From: Bin87 sp034421995
GTDB taxonomy: Bacteria > Chloroflexota > Dehalococcoidia > Lucifugimonadales > UBA3495
Assembly: GCA_034421995.1 (NCBI GenBank)
Contig: DAOUJY010000143.1
Span: forward strand, 1 to 35,839
Direction: 5' to 3'
Length of the DNA stretch: 35,839 nt
In this document: positions 1 to 7,777 of the stretch, one piece after another
How the letters are laid out: every line of letters begins with the position of its first letter
How positions within the stretch are numbered: position 1 is the first letter of the stretch
The notes under the pieces: model-generated
Database searches by the model: none
What the model saw: only the letters and a program-made list of their open reading frames with translations
Told to the model about the DNA's origin: nothing
Position numbers and translations under genes: made by a program

Positions 1-96
1 GAGGGTTTATCACTGTCAGCCGGCGACCCTGATGTACGAGAACTTCCCGTCACCCTGTACCACCGAATGGTGGATTCCCTCGCTTACGCGGCTTGA
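1..96 (+). CDS. C-terminal end of an unidentified protein (partial)
   Basis: The first frame is open from the window edge to a TGA at 94-96, giving 31 residues that end in RMVDSLAYAA. The start lies outside the window. The fragment is too short to assign to a family. It would converge on the minus-strand MFS gene that ends at 131. The alternative is that this is non-coding sequence that happens to be open, so confidence is low. Confidence 0.3.
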   Translation, partial: EGLSLSAGDPDVRELPVTLYHRMVDSLAYAA

Positions 97-130
97 ATTG
101 CGTAAAGCCTAGCTCAGGGGAACGGGAAAG

Positions 131-1360
131 CTACACCCGCAGGCGGCGCAGCGTTGGCCGCCAGACCCCCAGCGCGAAGGCGACCGTCAGGTAGATGGCG
201 GCCCCGCCCGCAAAGGCGGCGGTCCAGCTGATGTATTCCGCAACCAGCGTCATCGGATAGGAGCCGATGAACATGAGCGCGGCGGAAACGTACCAGACGC
301 TCATCACCCGGCCCTGGAACTCCCCCGGCACGGAGAGTTGCAGCACGGTCGTCCCCATGGGCACGATGCTGCCCATCCCGACCAGGAACAATATCGCCCA
401 CGACAGCCAGAACCAGTTTGACCAGGCCAGGCAGAAAAGGGCGATGCCGAAGAGGAAGATGCAGCCCAGCAGCAGCCAGTTCTTGTGGGATGAGTTGCCC
501 AGCGACGCCATGATGAACGTGCCGGACAGGGACCCGATGCCGGCGCCGGTCATGAGCAGTCCGGCTCCGCCGGCGCCGGTGTCCAGCGCCAGTTTGGCGA
601 AGGCGGGCAGCAACTGGGCATAGGGCATGGCGAAGAAGCCGAAGGCGAACCCGATACCGATGACGGTGAAAGTGACCGGGTTGGACCAGCAGTACCGCAA
701 CCCGCCCCACAGTTCGGAAAGGATACCCGAGCGCTGGTCTCTAACCGCCGGCGGCATCCGCCGGATCATCAGTAGCGTGGCGGTGCCGACGCAAAAGCAG
801 CCGGTGGCCAGGTAGAGCGCCGGAGCTATTCCGGTCAGTTCGATGACGCCTCCGGCCAGGGCCGGACCCAGGATGCGTCCTGAATTCATCACCGCCGAGT
901 TGAGCACGACGGCGTTCATCAGGTCGTCACGGTCCACCAGATCACGGACTATGGCCAACCGAGCCGGGGTGTTGATGGCCTGGAGGGCGCCGAGAACGAA
1001 AGCCGCCGCGTACACGTGCCACAGGGCAACCAACCCGGCGGTTTCCAGCACGGCGAGGCCCAGGATCAGGAGCGCAACCAGAGCCTGGGTCAGCAGCAGC
1101 AGCCCGCGCCGGTCGAAACGGTCGGCGAAGGTTCCTCCAAACAGCACAAAGCCCAGCGTGGGCATCCCGTAGAGGAAGATCATGAAGCCCATGCGGGCGG
1201 CGGAATCGGTCAGCTCCAGGACCAACCAGCCCAGGATGAGGAACTGCATTCCCCGGCCCAGAGCCTGGGCGTTCGCGCCGATCCAGAACCAGCGGTAGTC
1301 CCGGTGCCGCAGCGCGCGGAAGGTCTGGAGCTTGCGCCCGATAGCCAGGATCTGGGCCAA
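131..1360 (-). CDS. MFS transporter, EntS-like (MFS_3) exporter family
   Basis: The 409-residue product is strongly hydrophobic with about 12 predicted membrane helices and the length usual for the major facilitator superfamily. After a short cytoplasmic start (FRALRHRDYRWFWIG) comes a first-helix pattern typical of the EntS/MFS_3 exporters, then the loop 2-3 signature region GTFADRFDRR. Such proteins export small molecules by proton antiport; the substrate cannot be read from the sequence. The start is TTG, 12 bp after the stop of the aminotransferase gene, with a weak GGTGA in front, so the two genes are probably co-transcribed. No early ATG exists as an alternative start. Confidence 0.85.
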   Translation of the reverse strand: MAQILAIGRKLQTFRALRHRDYRWFWIGANAQALGRGMQFLILGWLVLELTDSAARMGFMIFLYGMPTLGFVLFGGTFADRFDRRGLLLLTQALVALLILGLAVLETAGLVALWHVYAAAFVLGALQAINTPARLAIVRDLVDRDDLMNAVVLNSAVMNSGRILGPALAGGVIELTGIAPALYLATGCFCVGTATLLMIRRMPPAVRDQRSGILSELWGGLRYCWSNPVTFTVIGIGFAFGFFAMPYAQLLPAFAKLALDTGAGGAGLLMTGAGIGSLSGTFIMASLGNSSHKNWLLLGCIFLFGIALFCLAWSNWFWLSWAILFLVGMGSIVPMGTTVLQLSVPGEFQGRVMSVWYVSAALMFIGSYPMTLVAEYISWTAAFAGGAAIYLTVAFALGVWRPTLRRLRV

Positions 1361-1372
1361 CTATTTCACCAG

Positions 1373-2752
1373 TTACGCCGCTCCCAGGTCCGACGCTGCC
1401 TGGCCGATCACGTGGTCCATGGTGGACACGATCTGCTCAACCTCGCCGGGCGTCACGCACAGGGGCGGCATCACGTTCATCAGGTCGCCGCCGCGCAGGA
1501 AGAGGCCGTGGTCGGCAAAGCCCTGGGTCAGCCGGGGACCCAGACCGGCCTCGGCCGGGAAGTGCGCCTTACTCTCCCGGTCCTGCACCAACTCCAGGCC
1601 GCACATGAGGCCCAGCCCGCGCACGTTGCCGATGATGGAGTGCTTTTCCTTCAGCTCTTCCAGGCCGTCCAGCAGGTATTTCCCCATCCGGGCCGAATTC
1701 TCCACCATCCCTTCCCGTTCCATGATTTCCAGGTTCTTCAGGGAGGCCGCCGCGGCCACCGGATGCCCGCCGAAGGTGATCACGTGCCGGAAGGCCGCCC
1801 GGGGGCTACCCACAAAGGCGTCGGCAATATGCTTGCGCAGAATGGTTCCCCCCATGGGGATGTAGCCGCTGGTGATGCCCTTGGCCACGGTCATCATGTC
1901 CGGCACGATGCCCCAGTTGTCGCAGCCGAACCACTTGCCGGTGCGGCCAAATCCGGTAATCACCTCGTCGGCAATCAGCAGGCAGCCGTACTTGTCGCAA
2001 ACTTCCCGCAGCAGGGGCCAGTAGTTGTCCGGCGGCACCACCGCGCCCATGGGGCTGGAGATGGGTTCGGCGATGACCGCGGCGACGGTTTCCGGTCCCT
2101 GGAACTGGATGATGCTCTCGATGGCGTCCACGCACCGTTGACCGCATTCCTCCGGCGTTTCGCTGTTGAACTCGCAGCGGTAGAAGTTGGGCTGGGGAGC
2201 GTGGAATGTGTTCGGCATCAGGGGTTCGTAGTCTTCCCTGGGGTAGAGGTAGTTGCCCCCCAGGGCCATGGCGCCCATGGTGGCGCCGTGGTAGGAGTCC
2301 TTGCGGCTGATGAACTTGGTGCGCTGGGGTTCGCCCATGCGCTTGAAATAGGCGCGGGACAGCTTCAGCGCCGTTTCCACCGACTCGGAGCCGCCGCTGG
2401 TGAAGAAACAGCGGGAGAGATCGCCCGGCATCATGGACGCGATTTTTTCCGACAGCATGACGGTGGGTTCGGTGGTGGTACCCATGGGCATGTAGGTGAT
2501 CTTGAGCATCTGCTCGTAGGCCGCGTCGGCGATTTCCTTCTGGCCATAGCCCACGTTCTTCAACCAGAGGCCCGACATGGCGTCGATGTAAGTGTTGCCC
2601 AAAGCGTCGGTGACATGACAACCCTTGCCTTCCACGAAGATCTGGGGCTCGCCCTTTTCGGCCATGTCGCTGGGTTCCCGAAGGTACACCCAGAGGTTCT
2701 CCAGGGCAGTCCGTTGCAGATCGTTGACCGCGGTTTCAGTGTGGGTAGCCAT
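1373..2752 (-). CDS. Class III (omega) aminotransferase, PLP-dependent
   Basis: This 459-residue protein belongs to the class III aminotransferases (omega-amino acid:pyruvate or aspartate aminotransferase family). It shows the family order: substrate-pocket region MSGLWLKNVGYG, PLP-phosphate loop TSGGSESVETALK, the PLP-ring aspartate in LLIADEVITGFGRTG, and the Schiff-base lysine in TVAKGITSGY. It transfers an amino group from an amine or omega-amino acid to a keto acid in the cytoplasm; the substrate is unknown. I chose the ATG at 2752 because GGAGG lies 6-10 nt upstream; a longer frame reaches 2902 but has no ribosome site. An extended -10 promoter sits 57 nt upstream. The MFS gene follows 12 bp downstream and may move the substrate or product. 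Confidence 0.9.
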   Translation of the reverse strand: MATHTETAVNDLQRTALENLWVYLREPSDMAEKGEPQIFVEGKGCHVTDALGNTYIDAMSGLWLKNVGYGQKEIADAAYEQMLKITYMPMGTTTEPTVMLSEKIASMMPGDLSRCFFTSGGSESVETALKLSRAYFKRMGEPQRTKFISRKDSYHGATMGAMALGGNYLYPREDYEPLMPNTFHAPQPNFYRCEFNSETPEECGQRCVDAIESIIQFQGPETVAAVIAEPISSPMGAVVPPDNYWPLLREVCDKYGCLLIADEVITGFGRTGKWFGCDNWGIVPDMMTVAKGITSGYIPMGGTILRKHIADAFVGSPRAAFRHVITFGGHPVAAAASLKNLEIMEREGMVENSARMGKYLLDGLEELKEKHSIIGNVRGLGLMCGLELVQDRESKAHFPAEAGLGPRLTQGFADHGLFLRGGDLMNVMPPLCVTPGEVEQIVSTMDHVIGQAASDLGAA

Positions 2753-2808
2753 GCTTGCCTCCGAATGCTGTTGTAGTCCAAGATTGGGGGGATGTACGTT
2801 GCCCAGGC

Positions 2809-2837
2809 AGTTTAGCATTGCGCAAGGGCCGCCACAA
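2809..2837 (-). promoter_or_regulatory. Promoter of the aminotransferase-MFS pair
   Basis: On the minus strand, TTGTGG (2837-2832) and TAAACT (2814-2809) are separated by 17 nt. TG precedes the -10 box by one base, giving TGCTAAACT. The start codon lies 57 nt downstream. Confidence 0.55.
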
Positions 2838-2905
2838 AGGGTTGCCGGGCCTTCCCCGCCACCGCCCTGCCGGGCTGAAAGTACACTGAAGCCACAAGAC
2901 ACGAT

Positions 2906-3220
2906 TTAGCCCCGGCTCTTCGACCGGCAAATCAACCAAGTCACGTAGATGCCCAAGGGCGGCGTTATGAAAAGCGTCGTGGGATAGGGCGGTGCCTGTA
3001 GTATGGCCAGGACGACAACCAACGGTATGGTTGACAGCCCCGCTGCGACGCCGGCGCCCAAACCGTATAGCACTCCTCGTTTCCGGCTGATGCCAGTCAT
3101 GGTGTATCCACAGAGCCAGCCGGTGATGGCAGCCGGCGCGATGGGACCGACCATGAACATGAGGGCCAACGAGCCGACGAGTTTCAGCAAAAAATCCGGG
3201 CCGATGTCCAGTGGAGCCAC
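2906..3220 (-). CDS. Small integral membrane protein of unknown function
   Basis: The 104-residue product has three hydrophobic stretches (around LVGSLALMFMVGPIAP, GLGAGVAAGLSTIPLVVVLAIL and TPPLGIYVTWLIC) and a basic tail, so it is probably a three-helix inner-membrane protein. I recognise no family. AAGGAG lies 7 nt before the GTG at 3220; a TTG 6 nt upstream is too close to that ribosome site. It stands alone, with a palindromic repeat about 110 bp upstream. Confidence 0.6.
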   Translation of the reverse strand: MAPLDIGPDFLLKLVGSLALMFMVGPIAPAAITGWLCGYTMTGISRKRGVLYGLGAGVAAGLSTIPLVVVLAILQAPPYPTTLFITPPLGIYVTWLICRSKSRG

Positions 3221-3327
3221 TGTCAATCTCCTTGTGCCAATTCCAGCGCCATTGCAAGTGACTTACCGGGGTTCCAGGAACACAATGCCCCGGAATACCG
3301 CTCACGCGTACCCACTTTCGGTAGTTT

Positions 3328-3417
3328 GTCAGAATCAGGATTTACAAGATTATCGGATTTTCAGGATGCCGCCGCCTGCGCGCTAACCAACCCAATCCGG
3401 CAAATCCTGATTCTGAC
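3328..3417. repeat. Palindromic repeat, copy A
   Basis: GTCAGAATCAGGATTT at 3328-3343 is perfectly mirrored by AAATCCTGATTCTGAC at 3402-3417. The internal sequence also carries degenerate CCGGATT/AATCCGG units. It is one of five copies in the window. The surrounding non-coding stretch 3221-3816 otherwise holds only a rhodanese remnant and a hairpin repeat. Confidence 0.85.
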
Positions 3418-3544
3418 GATACCATGGCCCCAAACCGGGCACGCGTGAGGGAACCCGACGGGGCAAACCCACTTTATCGTATGGTAGTATCGTAGGTACT
3501 CATCAGGGTATTGGTCGCGGAGTTCCACGACGGCAGCGCCTGCC

Positions 3545-3664
3545 TCACCGGCGTCCAACGACGCCTTCGTCCTCGCCATGCTGGGCTACGAAAACGTCGC
3601 AGTGTACGACGCTTCCATGTCGGAGTACGCCGCCGACCCGTCGCTGCCGCTGGTGGCGGACTGA
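3545..3664 (+). pseudogene. C-terminal remnant of a rhodanese-family sulfurtransferase
   Basis: One frame reads ASNDAFVLAMLGYENVAVYD, then a short WSEW-like segment (ASMSEYAADPSLPLV) and a TGA at 3662. This matches the end of tandem-rhodanese sulfurtransferases, where the helix after the catalytic loop reads like GVRASxxxFxLxxLGYxNVxxYDGS. The catalytic Cys loop and everything N-terminal are missing; upstream in frame the sequence is unrelated. I see no start codon or ribosome site. It is most likely a decayed gene left beside repeat copy A. Confidence 0.4.
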
Positions 3665-3747
3665 TGCTACATCCCCCGCTCATGGTGAGGCTGTCGAACC
3701 ATGGGCGTAGGGGAGATACGTTTTGTCAGACACCTTCTCACCCGAGG

Positions 3748-3775
3748 GTAGGGGCGAATGATTATTCGCCCCTAC
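3748..3775. repeat. Hairpin repeat GTAGGGGCGAAT/ATTCGCCCCTAC
   Basis: A perfect 12-bp inverted repeat with a 4-nt loop. A shorter relative (9-bp stem, GGGGCGAAT/ATTCGCCCC) is at 21878-21899, so this is a dispersed repeat and not only a terminator. Confidence 0.7.
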
Positions 3776-3816
3776 GGACGGAAACTACCCAAAAGGCGCA
3801 GATCAGGAGGTAAGCC

Positions 3817-4875
3817 ATGACGCAGGCCGCTACGCTTAACGATACCCTCGAATTCGGCCTGTTCGACTGGATTGAGTGGGACACGTCGGCGCCCCACGAG
3901 ATCTTTGAAAACCGGCTCAAGATGCTGGAGTTCGCCGATCAAAACGGGTTCTACAGTTACCATCTGGCGGAGCACCACATCACCCCGCTGAGCGTGTCGC
4001 CCTCGCCGGCGGTGTTCCTGGCGGCGGCGGCGCAGCGCACCACCACGCTGCGCCTGGGGCCGCTGGTGTTTCTGCTGCCCTTCTACAACCCAATCCGGCT
4101 GTACCACGAAATCTGTATGCTGGATAACCTCAGCAACGGACGGCTGGATTTGGGCGTGGGCCGGGGCGTGTCGCCGGTGGAGGCCGCCGAGTTCGGCGTG
4201 GATCTGGAAATCAGCTGGGAAATGTTCAACGAGCAGATGGAGATGTTCACCAGAGGTTTCACCACCGGAATGCTCAACCACCGGGGCAAGCATTACAAGT
4301 ACGAGGACATCGAACTCTGGATCGCGCCCCACCAGAAGCCCTATCCGCCGCTGTGGTACGCCAGCAATAACATCGAAACGGTGCCCTGGATGGCCCAGCA
4401 CGGCTTCAACACCTGCACCGTTTTCGCCGACAACGCCGGCGTCAGGGAACACTATGGCCTGTACAAACGGGTCTGGAACGCCGAGCGCATGTCCGACGGG
4501 TTGAACAGCCACGTACCCATCCCGAAGCTGGGCCTGGTCCGTCACATATACATCGCCGACACCGACGAGCAGGCCCGGGCGGAGGCCAAAGCGGCGTACC
4601 GGACCTGGTTTCACAACATCGACTACCTGTGGGCCAAGAACGGCCTGGACCGCCTGGGGGCGATGCGGGACTTCGACGCCCTGGAGGCAAAGGACGTGAT
4701 CATCGTCGGCACGCCGTCCACCGTCCGGGAGCGGGTGCAGCGGGCCATTGACGAGACGGGCATCAACTATTTCTGCCCCATATTCGCCTGGGGCGACCTG
4801 ACGCCGGAGCAGGTGATGGGGTGCATGGGGTTGTTCGTGGATGAGGTCATGCCCAGCCTGCGGCCCGGCGGGTAG
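3817..4875 (+). CDS. LLM-class (bacterial luciferase-like) flavin-dependent monooxygenase
   Basis: The 352-residue protein has the luciferase-like TIM-barrel pattern: N-terminal strand EFGLFDWIEW, the segment SYHLAEHHITPL, the flavin-pocket stretch RLGPLVFLLPFYNP, and LSNGRLDLGVGRG. These enzymes use FMNH2 or F420H2 and O2 to oxidise small organic molecules; the substrate cannot be inferred. The start at 3817 is set by AGGAGG 7 nt upstream. A flavin reductase-like gene lies 0.8 kb downstream on the same strand, which would fit a two-component monooxygenase whose reductase supplies FMNH2. Only a LUD-domain gene lies between them. Confidence 0.88.
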   Translation: MTQAATLNDTLEFGLFDWIEWDTSAPHEIFENRLKMLEFADQNGFYSYHLAEHHITPLSVSPSPAVFLAAAAQRTTTLRLGPLVFLLPFYNPIRLYHEICMLDNLSNGRLDLGVGRGVSPVEAAEFGVDLEISWEMFNEQMEMFTRGFTTGMLNHRGKHYKYEDIELWIAPHQKPYPPLWYASNNIETVPWMAQHGFNTCTVFADNAGVREHYGLYKRVWNAERMSDGLNSHVPIPKLGLVRHIYIADTDEQARAEAKAAYRTWFHNIDYLWAKNGLDRLGAMRDFDALEAKDVIIVGTPSTVRERVQRAIDETGINYFCPIFAWGDLTPEQVMGCMGLFVDEVMPSLRPGG

Positions 4876-4888
4876 TTGCCCGACCCAT

Positions 4889-4920
4889 GCGAGTTTGCCA
4901 CGCTCCGCTCGCAATGACAG
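4889..4920. repeat. Possible short dispersed repeat
   Basis: GCGAG and CTCGC arms flank TTTGCCACGCTCCG and are followed by AATGACAG. The string resembles interspersed repeats common in many bacterial genomes. No second copy is present in the window, so this is tentative. Confidence 0.25.
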
Positions 4921-4961
4921 GCGGGATGCGCGTGGCGGAGCAACTTACAGGAGACGCAGAA

Positions 4962-5579
4962 ATGTCCTCGGCCAGCCCCTACACACCGGCCACCGCTGAA
5001 TCGATCAGCAGGACCATCGCGGCCTTGGCCGCCCGCAACGTGGACGCCGTCCTGGTGGCGAGCCGAGAGGCGGCCCTGGTCCGGCTGAAAGAACTGGTGC
5101 CCGAAGGTTCCGAGGTCTTCGTCAGCACGTCGGAGACGCTGGACACCATCGGCTACACGGAGTACATGCACGGCAACGACCGCTACATCAACCTCCATGA
5201 CCGGATGCTGGCCCAGCCCGACGCAGCGTCCCAGCGGGAGTTTCGGCGCACCACCACCACCGCCGACTACTTCGTGGGCAGCGTCCAGGCCATCGCCGAG
5301 ACCGGCGAGATCGTCGTCGCCAGCGGTTCCGGCAGCCAGATCGGGGCCTACTCCTACGGTGCCCGGCGGGTCATCCTCGTGGCCGGCACGCAGAAAATCT
5401 GCCCGACGCTGTCAGACGCCGAGGCCCGCACCCGGGGCTTCACCCTGGAGCGTCACGACCGCTGGCTGGAGGGCCGGGGCGCGGCGCCTGCTCCCATCGG
5501 CAAGTACCTGGTGATGGAGCACGAGCCGGTGGTCGGGCGCATCACCATGCTCCTCATTCCGGAGAGCCTGGGCTGGTAG
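4962..5579 (+). CDS. LUD-domain (LutC/YkgG-like, DUF162) protein
   Basis: The 205-residue protein fits the LUD domain of lactate-utilisation proteins: VLVASREAALVRLKELVPEG, the STSETLDTIGY strand-turn, the glycine-rich ASGSGSQIGAYSYGA segment, and RVILVAGTQKICPTLSDA. LutB and LutC LUD proteins take part in an iron-sulfur lactate dehydrogenase, but stand-alone LUD proteins such as this one have no settled role. I chose the ATG at 4962 because CAGGAG lies about 7 nt upstream; the longer frame from 4887 runs through repeat-like sequence. No lutA or lutB partner is visible, and no Fe-S cysteine motif is present. Confidence 0.75.
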   Translation: MSSASPYTPATAESISRTIAALAARNVDAVLVASREAALVRLKELVPEGSEVFVSTSETLDTIGYTEYMHGNDRYINLHDRMLAQPDAASQREFRRTTTTADYFVGSVQAIAETGEIVVASGSGSQIGAYSYGARRVILVAGTQKICPTLSDAEARTRGFTLERHDRWLEGRGAAPAPIGKYLVMEHEPVVGRITMLLIPESLGW

Positions 5580-5594
5580 CGGGCCGCAACGATG

Positions 5595-5600
5595 TATAAT
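5595..5600 (+). promoter_or_regulatory. Candidate -10 box for the flavin reductase gene
   Basis: A perfect TATAAT lies 56 nt before the ATG at 5656. No convincing -35 hexamer is present at 16-18 nt, so this is a weak call. Confidence 0.3.
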
Positions 5601-5655
5601 CGGCCAAACCCAGTTCGTCCGGTCCATCCCGATAAATGCCCAGGAGCCGTCAACC

Positions 5656-6309
5656 ATGCTCATTGACCCCAAGAATTTCGACCGTTTCAACATGATCCTC
5701 ACCGGCGTGGTGGTGCCCCGGCCTATCGCCTTCGTTTCCACCAGGTCCACCGACGGCGTGGTGAACCTGGCGCCGTTCAGCTTTTTCAACGCCATGGCCT
5801 ACAACCCGCCCACGCTGATTTTCTCGTCGTCGCGCCGCGCCCCCGGCTGGCAGGACAAGCGCAAGGACACCCTGACCAACATCGAGGAGACCGGCGAGTA
5901 CGTGGTCAACGTGGTGGTGGACGACATCGCCGCCGCCATGAACGCCACCGCCGCCGAATACCCGTCCGACGTGTCCGAGTTCGACATCGCCGGCCTCACC
6001 GAAGCGCCCAGCGAAATGGTGAAACCGCCCCGGGTCCTCGAATCGCCGGTCAACATGGAGTGCCGCCTGGTCCAGGTGGTCAACATCGGCGAGCAGCCCC
6101 ACTCCCACGGCATCGTCATCGGCGAGATCCTTCGGATGCACCTGCGCGACGACATACTCTACGAAGGTCCCAACGGCCTCCGCATTGACCACGCCGCCCT
6201 GAAGCCCACGGGCCGTCTGGCCGGCAATATGTACTGCCACACCGACGACGTGTACGAACTGGTCCGCCCGGTGTACACCCCCCAGGAAGAACAACAGGCC
6301 GCCGATTAG
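5656..6309 (+). CDS. Flavin reductase family protein (FMN-binding split barrel)
   Basis: The 217-residue protein has the flavin reductase-like split-barrel pattern: N-terminal TGVVVPRPIAFVST, APFSFFNAMAYNPPTLIFSSS (FMN-phosphate region), DTLTNIEETGEYVVNVV, and the late GRLAGNMYC segment. Members reduce FMN with NAD(P)H or are FMN-binding proteins of uncertain role. A ribosome site AGGAG lies 10 nt upstream of the ATG. A glutaredoxin-like gene follows 20 bp downstream and an FMN-type monooxygenase gene lies upstream, so supplying reduced flavin to that enzyme is the simplest guess. Confidence 0.85.
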   Translation: MLIDPKNFDRFNMILTGVVVPRPIAFVSTRSTDGVVNLAPFSFFNAMAYNPPTLIFSSSRRAPGWQDKRKDTLTNIEETGEYVVNVVVDDIAAAMNATAAEYPSDVSEFDIAGLTEAPSEMVKPPRVLESPVNMECRLVQVVNIGEQPHSHGIVIGEILRMHLRDDILYEGPNGLRIDHAALKPTGRLAGNMYCHTDDVYELVRPVYTPQEEQQAAD

Positions 6310-6329
6310 ACCTGTATAAGGAGCGCAAC

Positions 6330-6581
6330 ATGACCACCGCCGACCCCGCCATCAAACTCTACGGCGCCGAATGGTGCCCCGACTGCCACCGTTCCCGCAA
6401 CTACCTGGACAGCCAGAGCGTAGCCTACGAGTACATCAACGTTGACAACGACGATGACGCCCAAACCTATGTGAAGCAGGTCAACGATAACCGGCTCATC
6501 ATCCCCACCATCGTCTTCCCCGACGGCTCCGTGCTGGTGGAACCTTCCAACGCCGAGCTGGCCCGCAAGCTGCGGGCGTAA
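6330..6581 (+). CDS. Glutaredoxin-like thiol-disulfide protein
   Basis: The 83-residue product has the compact glutaredoxin/NrdH fold pattern with the redox motif WCPDCH (Cys16, Cys19), the cis-proline segment IIPTIVFPDG, and the final helix SNAELARKLR. A WCPDC-type centre is usual for actinobacterial and Chloroflexi glutaredoxin-family proteins (mycoredoxin group). It would reduce protein or mixed disulfides in the cytoplasm. AAGGAG precedes the ATG by 7 nt and the gene follows the flavin reductase gene by 20 bp, so they likely share a transcript. Confidence 0.85.
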   Translation: MTTADPAIKLYGAEWCPDCHRSRNYLDSQSVAYEYINVDNDDDAQTYVKQVNDNRLIIPTIVFPDGSVLVEPSNAELARKLRA

Positions 6582-6627
6582 GCCCTCCCCGGTCAAGGGC
6601 AATTGCCGGAGCGCACGGAGGATTGAG

Positions 6628-7365
6628 ATGGTTACGAAGCCGCAACCTGGGCGCGTTCCCGTCGCGCTGCCCGATGACTACCGCTGTCCCGACCCGGAGC
6701 CGCGTGAAATGATTCAAAGCCCCACCATCAACAAGGCCGGGTACTTCGTCGCTCGTCATTTCTCCGGGCAGCCCGATACGCTGGTGCGCGCCCCCTGCGT
6801 GCTGAACTATGACCCGTTCGACATGAACGAGCGGGTGGAACCCGATCTGCTGGTGGCGTTCGCAGTGGAGCCCGAGCCGATCCTGCGTCGCAACGGTTAC
6901 ATCATCTGGGAGGTGGGCAAACCGCCGGATTTCGTGCTGGAAGTGGCCTCCGAGTCCACCCACGACCGGGATACCAGTTTCAAGCGCAATCTGTACGCCA
7001 CCCACGGCATCGCCGAGTACTGGCGGGTTGACCCCACCGGCGGCGACTTCTATGGCTATGCGTTGGCCGGCGACCGGCTGGTCAATGGACAGTGGGAGGA
7101 AATTCCGCTGACAACGGAAGCCGACGGGATGATATGGGGGTACAGCCCCACGCTGGACCTGTGCCCGTGCTGGCATCCGGCGTGGGACTGGGACGTTGAC
7201 GACGAAAGCCATCTGCGGTTTTACGACCGCAAGACGGGCCGCTACCTGTGCGACTTTACGTTGGTGGAAGAAGCGTTGGCCGCGGAGCGCAACGCCCGGC
7301 TGGACGCCGAGGCCCGCATCCGAGAACTGGAAGCAAGGCTGCACGACCGCTCGGACAACGTCTGA
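6628..7365 (+). CDS. Uma2-family (DUF820) restriction endonuclease-like protein with coiled-coil tail
   Basis: The 245-residue protein matches the Uma2/DUF820 family, a PD-(D/E)xK nuclease fold. Candidate catalytic residues are the Asp in RVEPDLLVAF, the Glu in DFVLEVASEST and the Lys in TSFKRNLYA, followed by GIAEYWRVDP, a family hallmark. Residues after about 215 (AAERNARLDAEARIRELEARL) form a charged heptad-like helix. The family is heavily expanded in cyanobacteria and Chloroflexi and its biological role is unsettled. A second, distinct Uma2 gene is at 13195. GGAGG precedes the ATG. Confidence 0.85.
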   Translation: MVTKPQPGRVPVALPDDYRCPDPEPREMIQSPTINKAGYFVARHFSGQPDTLVRAPCVLNYDPFDMNERVEPDLLVAFAVEPEPILRRNGYIIWEVGKPPDFVLEVASESTHDRDTSFKRNLYATHGIAEYWRVDPTGGDFYGYALAGDRLVNGQWEEIPLTTEADGMIWGYSPTLDLCPCWHPAWDWDVDDESHLRFYDRKTGRYLCDFTLVEEALAAERNARLDAEARIRELEARLHDRSDNV

Positions 7366-7384
7366 CGCAACCCCGGCGCCCTCC

Positions 7385-7750
7385 CTACTTGGGAAACTCC
7401 AGCAGTTGCAGCACGTTCCCGTCGGGGTCTTTCAGGGTGGCTACCCAGCCGCCCCAGTGCTCCCGCTCCGGAACGCGGATGAACTCCACGCCCTCCGCGG
7501 CCAGGCGGGCGTGTTCGGCATGAATGTCGTCCACGCCCAGGTGGGGCATCACTCGCAGGGGGTCTTTCGACGCGCCGCTGACTCCGCCGTGACGGCCCAC
7601 GTTGAACCGCAACTCGCCCAGCTGGAAGGCAACGAAACCCTCGTCCTCGTGGAAGGAGTGCAGGGGAAGCCGCAGCACGTCCCGGTAGAACCGCAGCATC
7701 CGGTCCAGGTCGTCAGTCCACAGCGTGATGCCAACGATGCCGGTGATCAC
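7385..7750 (-). CDS. VOC-family (glyoxalase/bleomycin-resistance fold) protein
   Basis: The 121-residue single-unit VOC protein has two beta-alpha-beta-beta-beta modules: ITLWTDDLDRMLRFYRDVLRLPL and later VDDIHAEHARLAAEGVEF, ending in the typical ATLKDPDGNVLQLLEF with its metal-ligand Glu. The first-strand ligand position is Thr where many glyoxalases have His, so it may be a non-canonical member. The start is a GTG with a poor ribosome site, 27 bp after the Fur-family gene, so translation may depend on the shared mRNA. The substrate is unknown. Confidence 0.8.
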   Translation of the reverse strand: MITGIVGITLWTDDLDRMLRFYRDVLRLPLHSFHEDEGFVAFQLGELRFNVGRHGGVSGASKDPLRVMPHLGVDDIHAEHARLAAEGVEFIRVPEREHWGGWVATLKDPDGNVLQLLEFPK

Positions 7751-7777
7751 AGCGGTGCGACTCAGGAGGCGCGGCGT

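Noticed and set aside
100..125. A tRNA-like string (TAGCTCAGGGG)
   Set aside because: No matching acceptor stem, anticodon arm or T-loop lies nearby.
1016..2776. Long plus-strand open frame opposite the aminotransferase and MFS genes
   Set aside because: Its His/Gln/Gly-rich translation is typical of the antisense of GC-rich coding sequence, and the minus-strand genes have clear motifs and ribosome sites.
3361..3579. Minus-strand frame beginning MARTKASLDAG with VVELRDQYPDEYLRYYH
   Set aside because: Part of it looks protein-like, but it overlaps the rhodanese remnant on the other strand, runs into repeat copy A and has no ribosome site; too uncertain to call.
3772..4914. Long minus-strand frame opposite the LLM gene
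   Set aside because: Antisense shadow; the plus strand encodes a recognisable luciferase-like protein.
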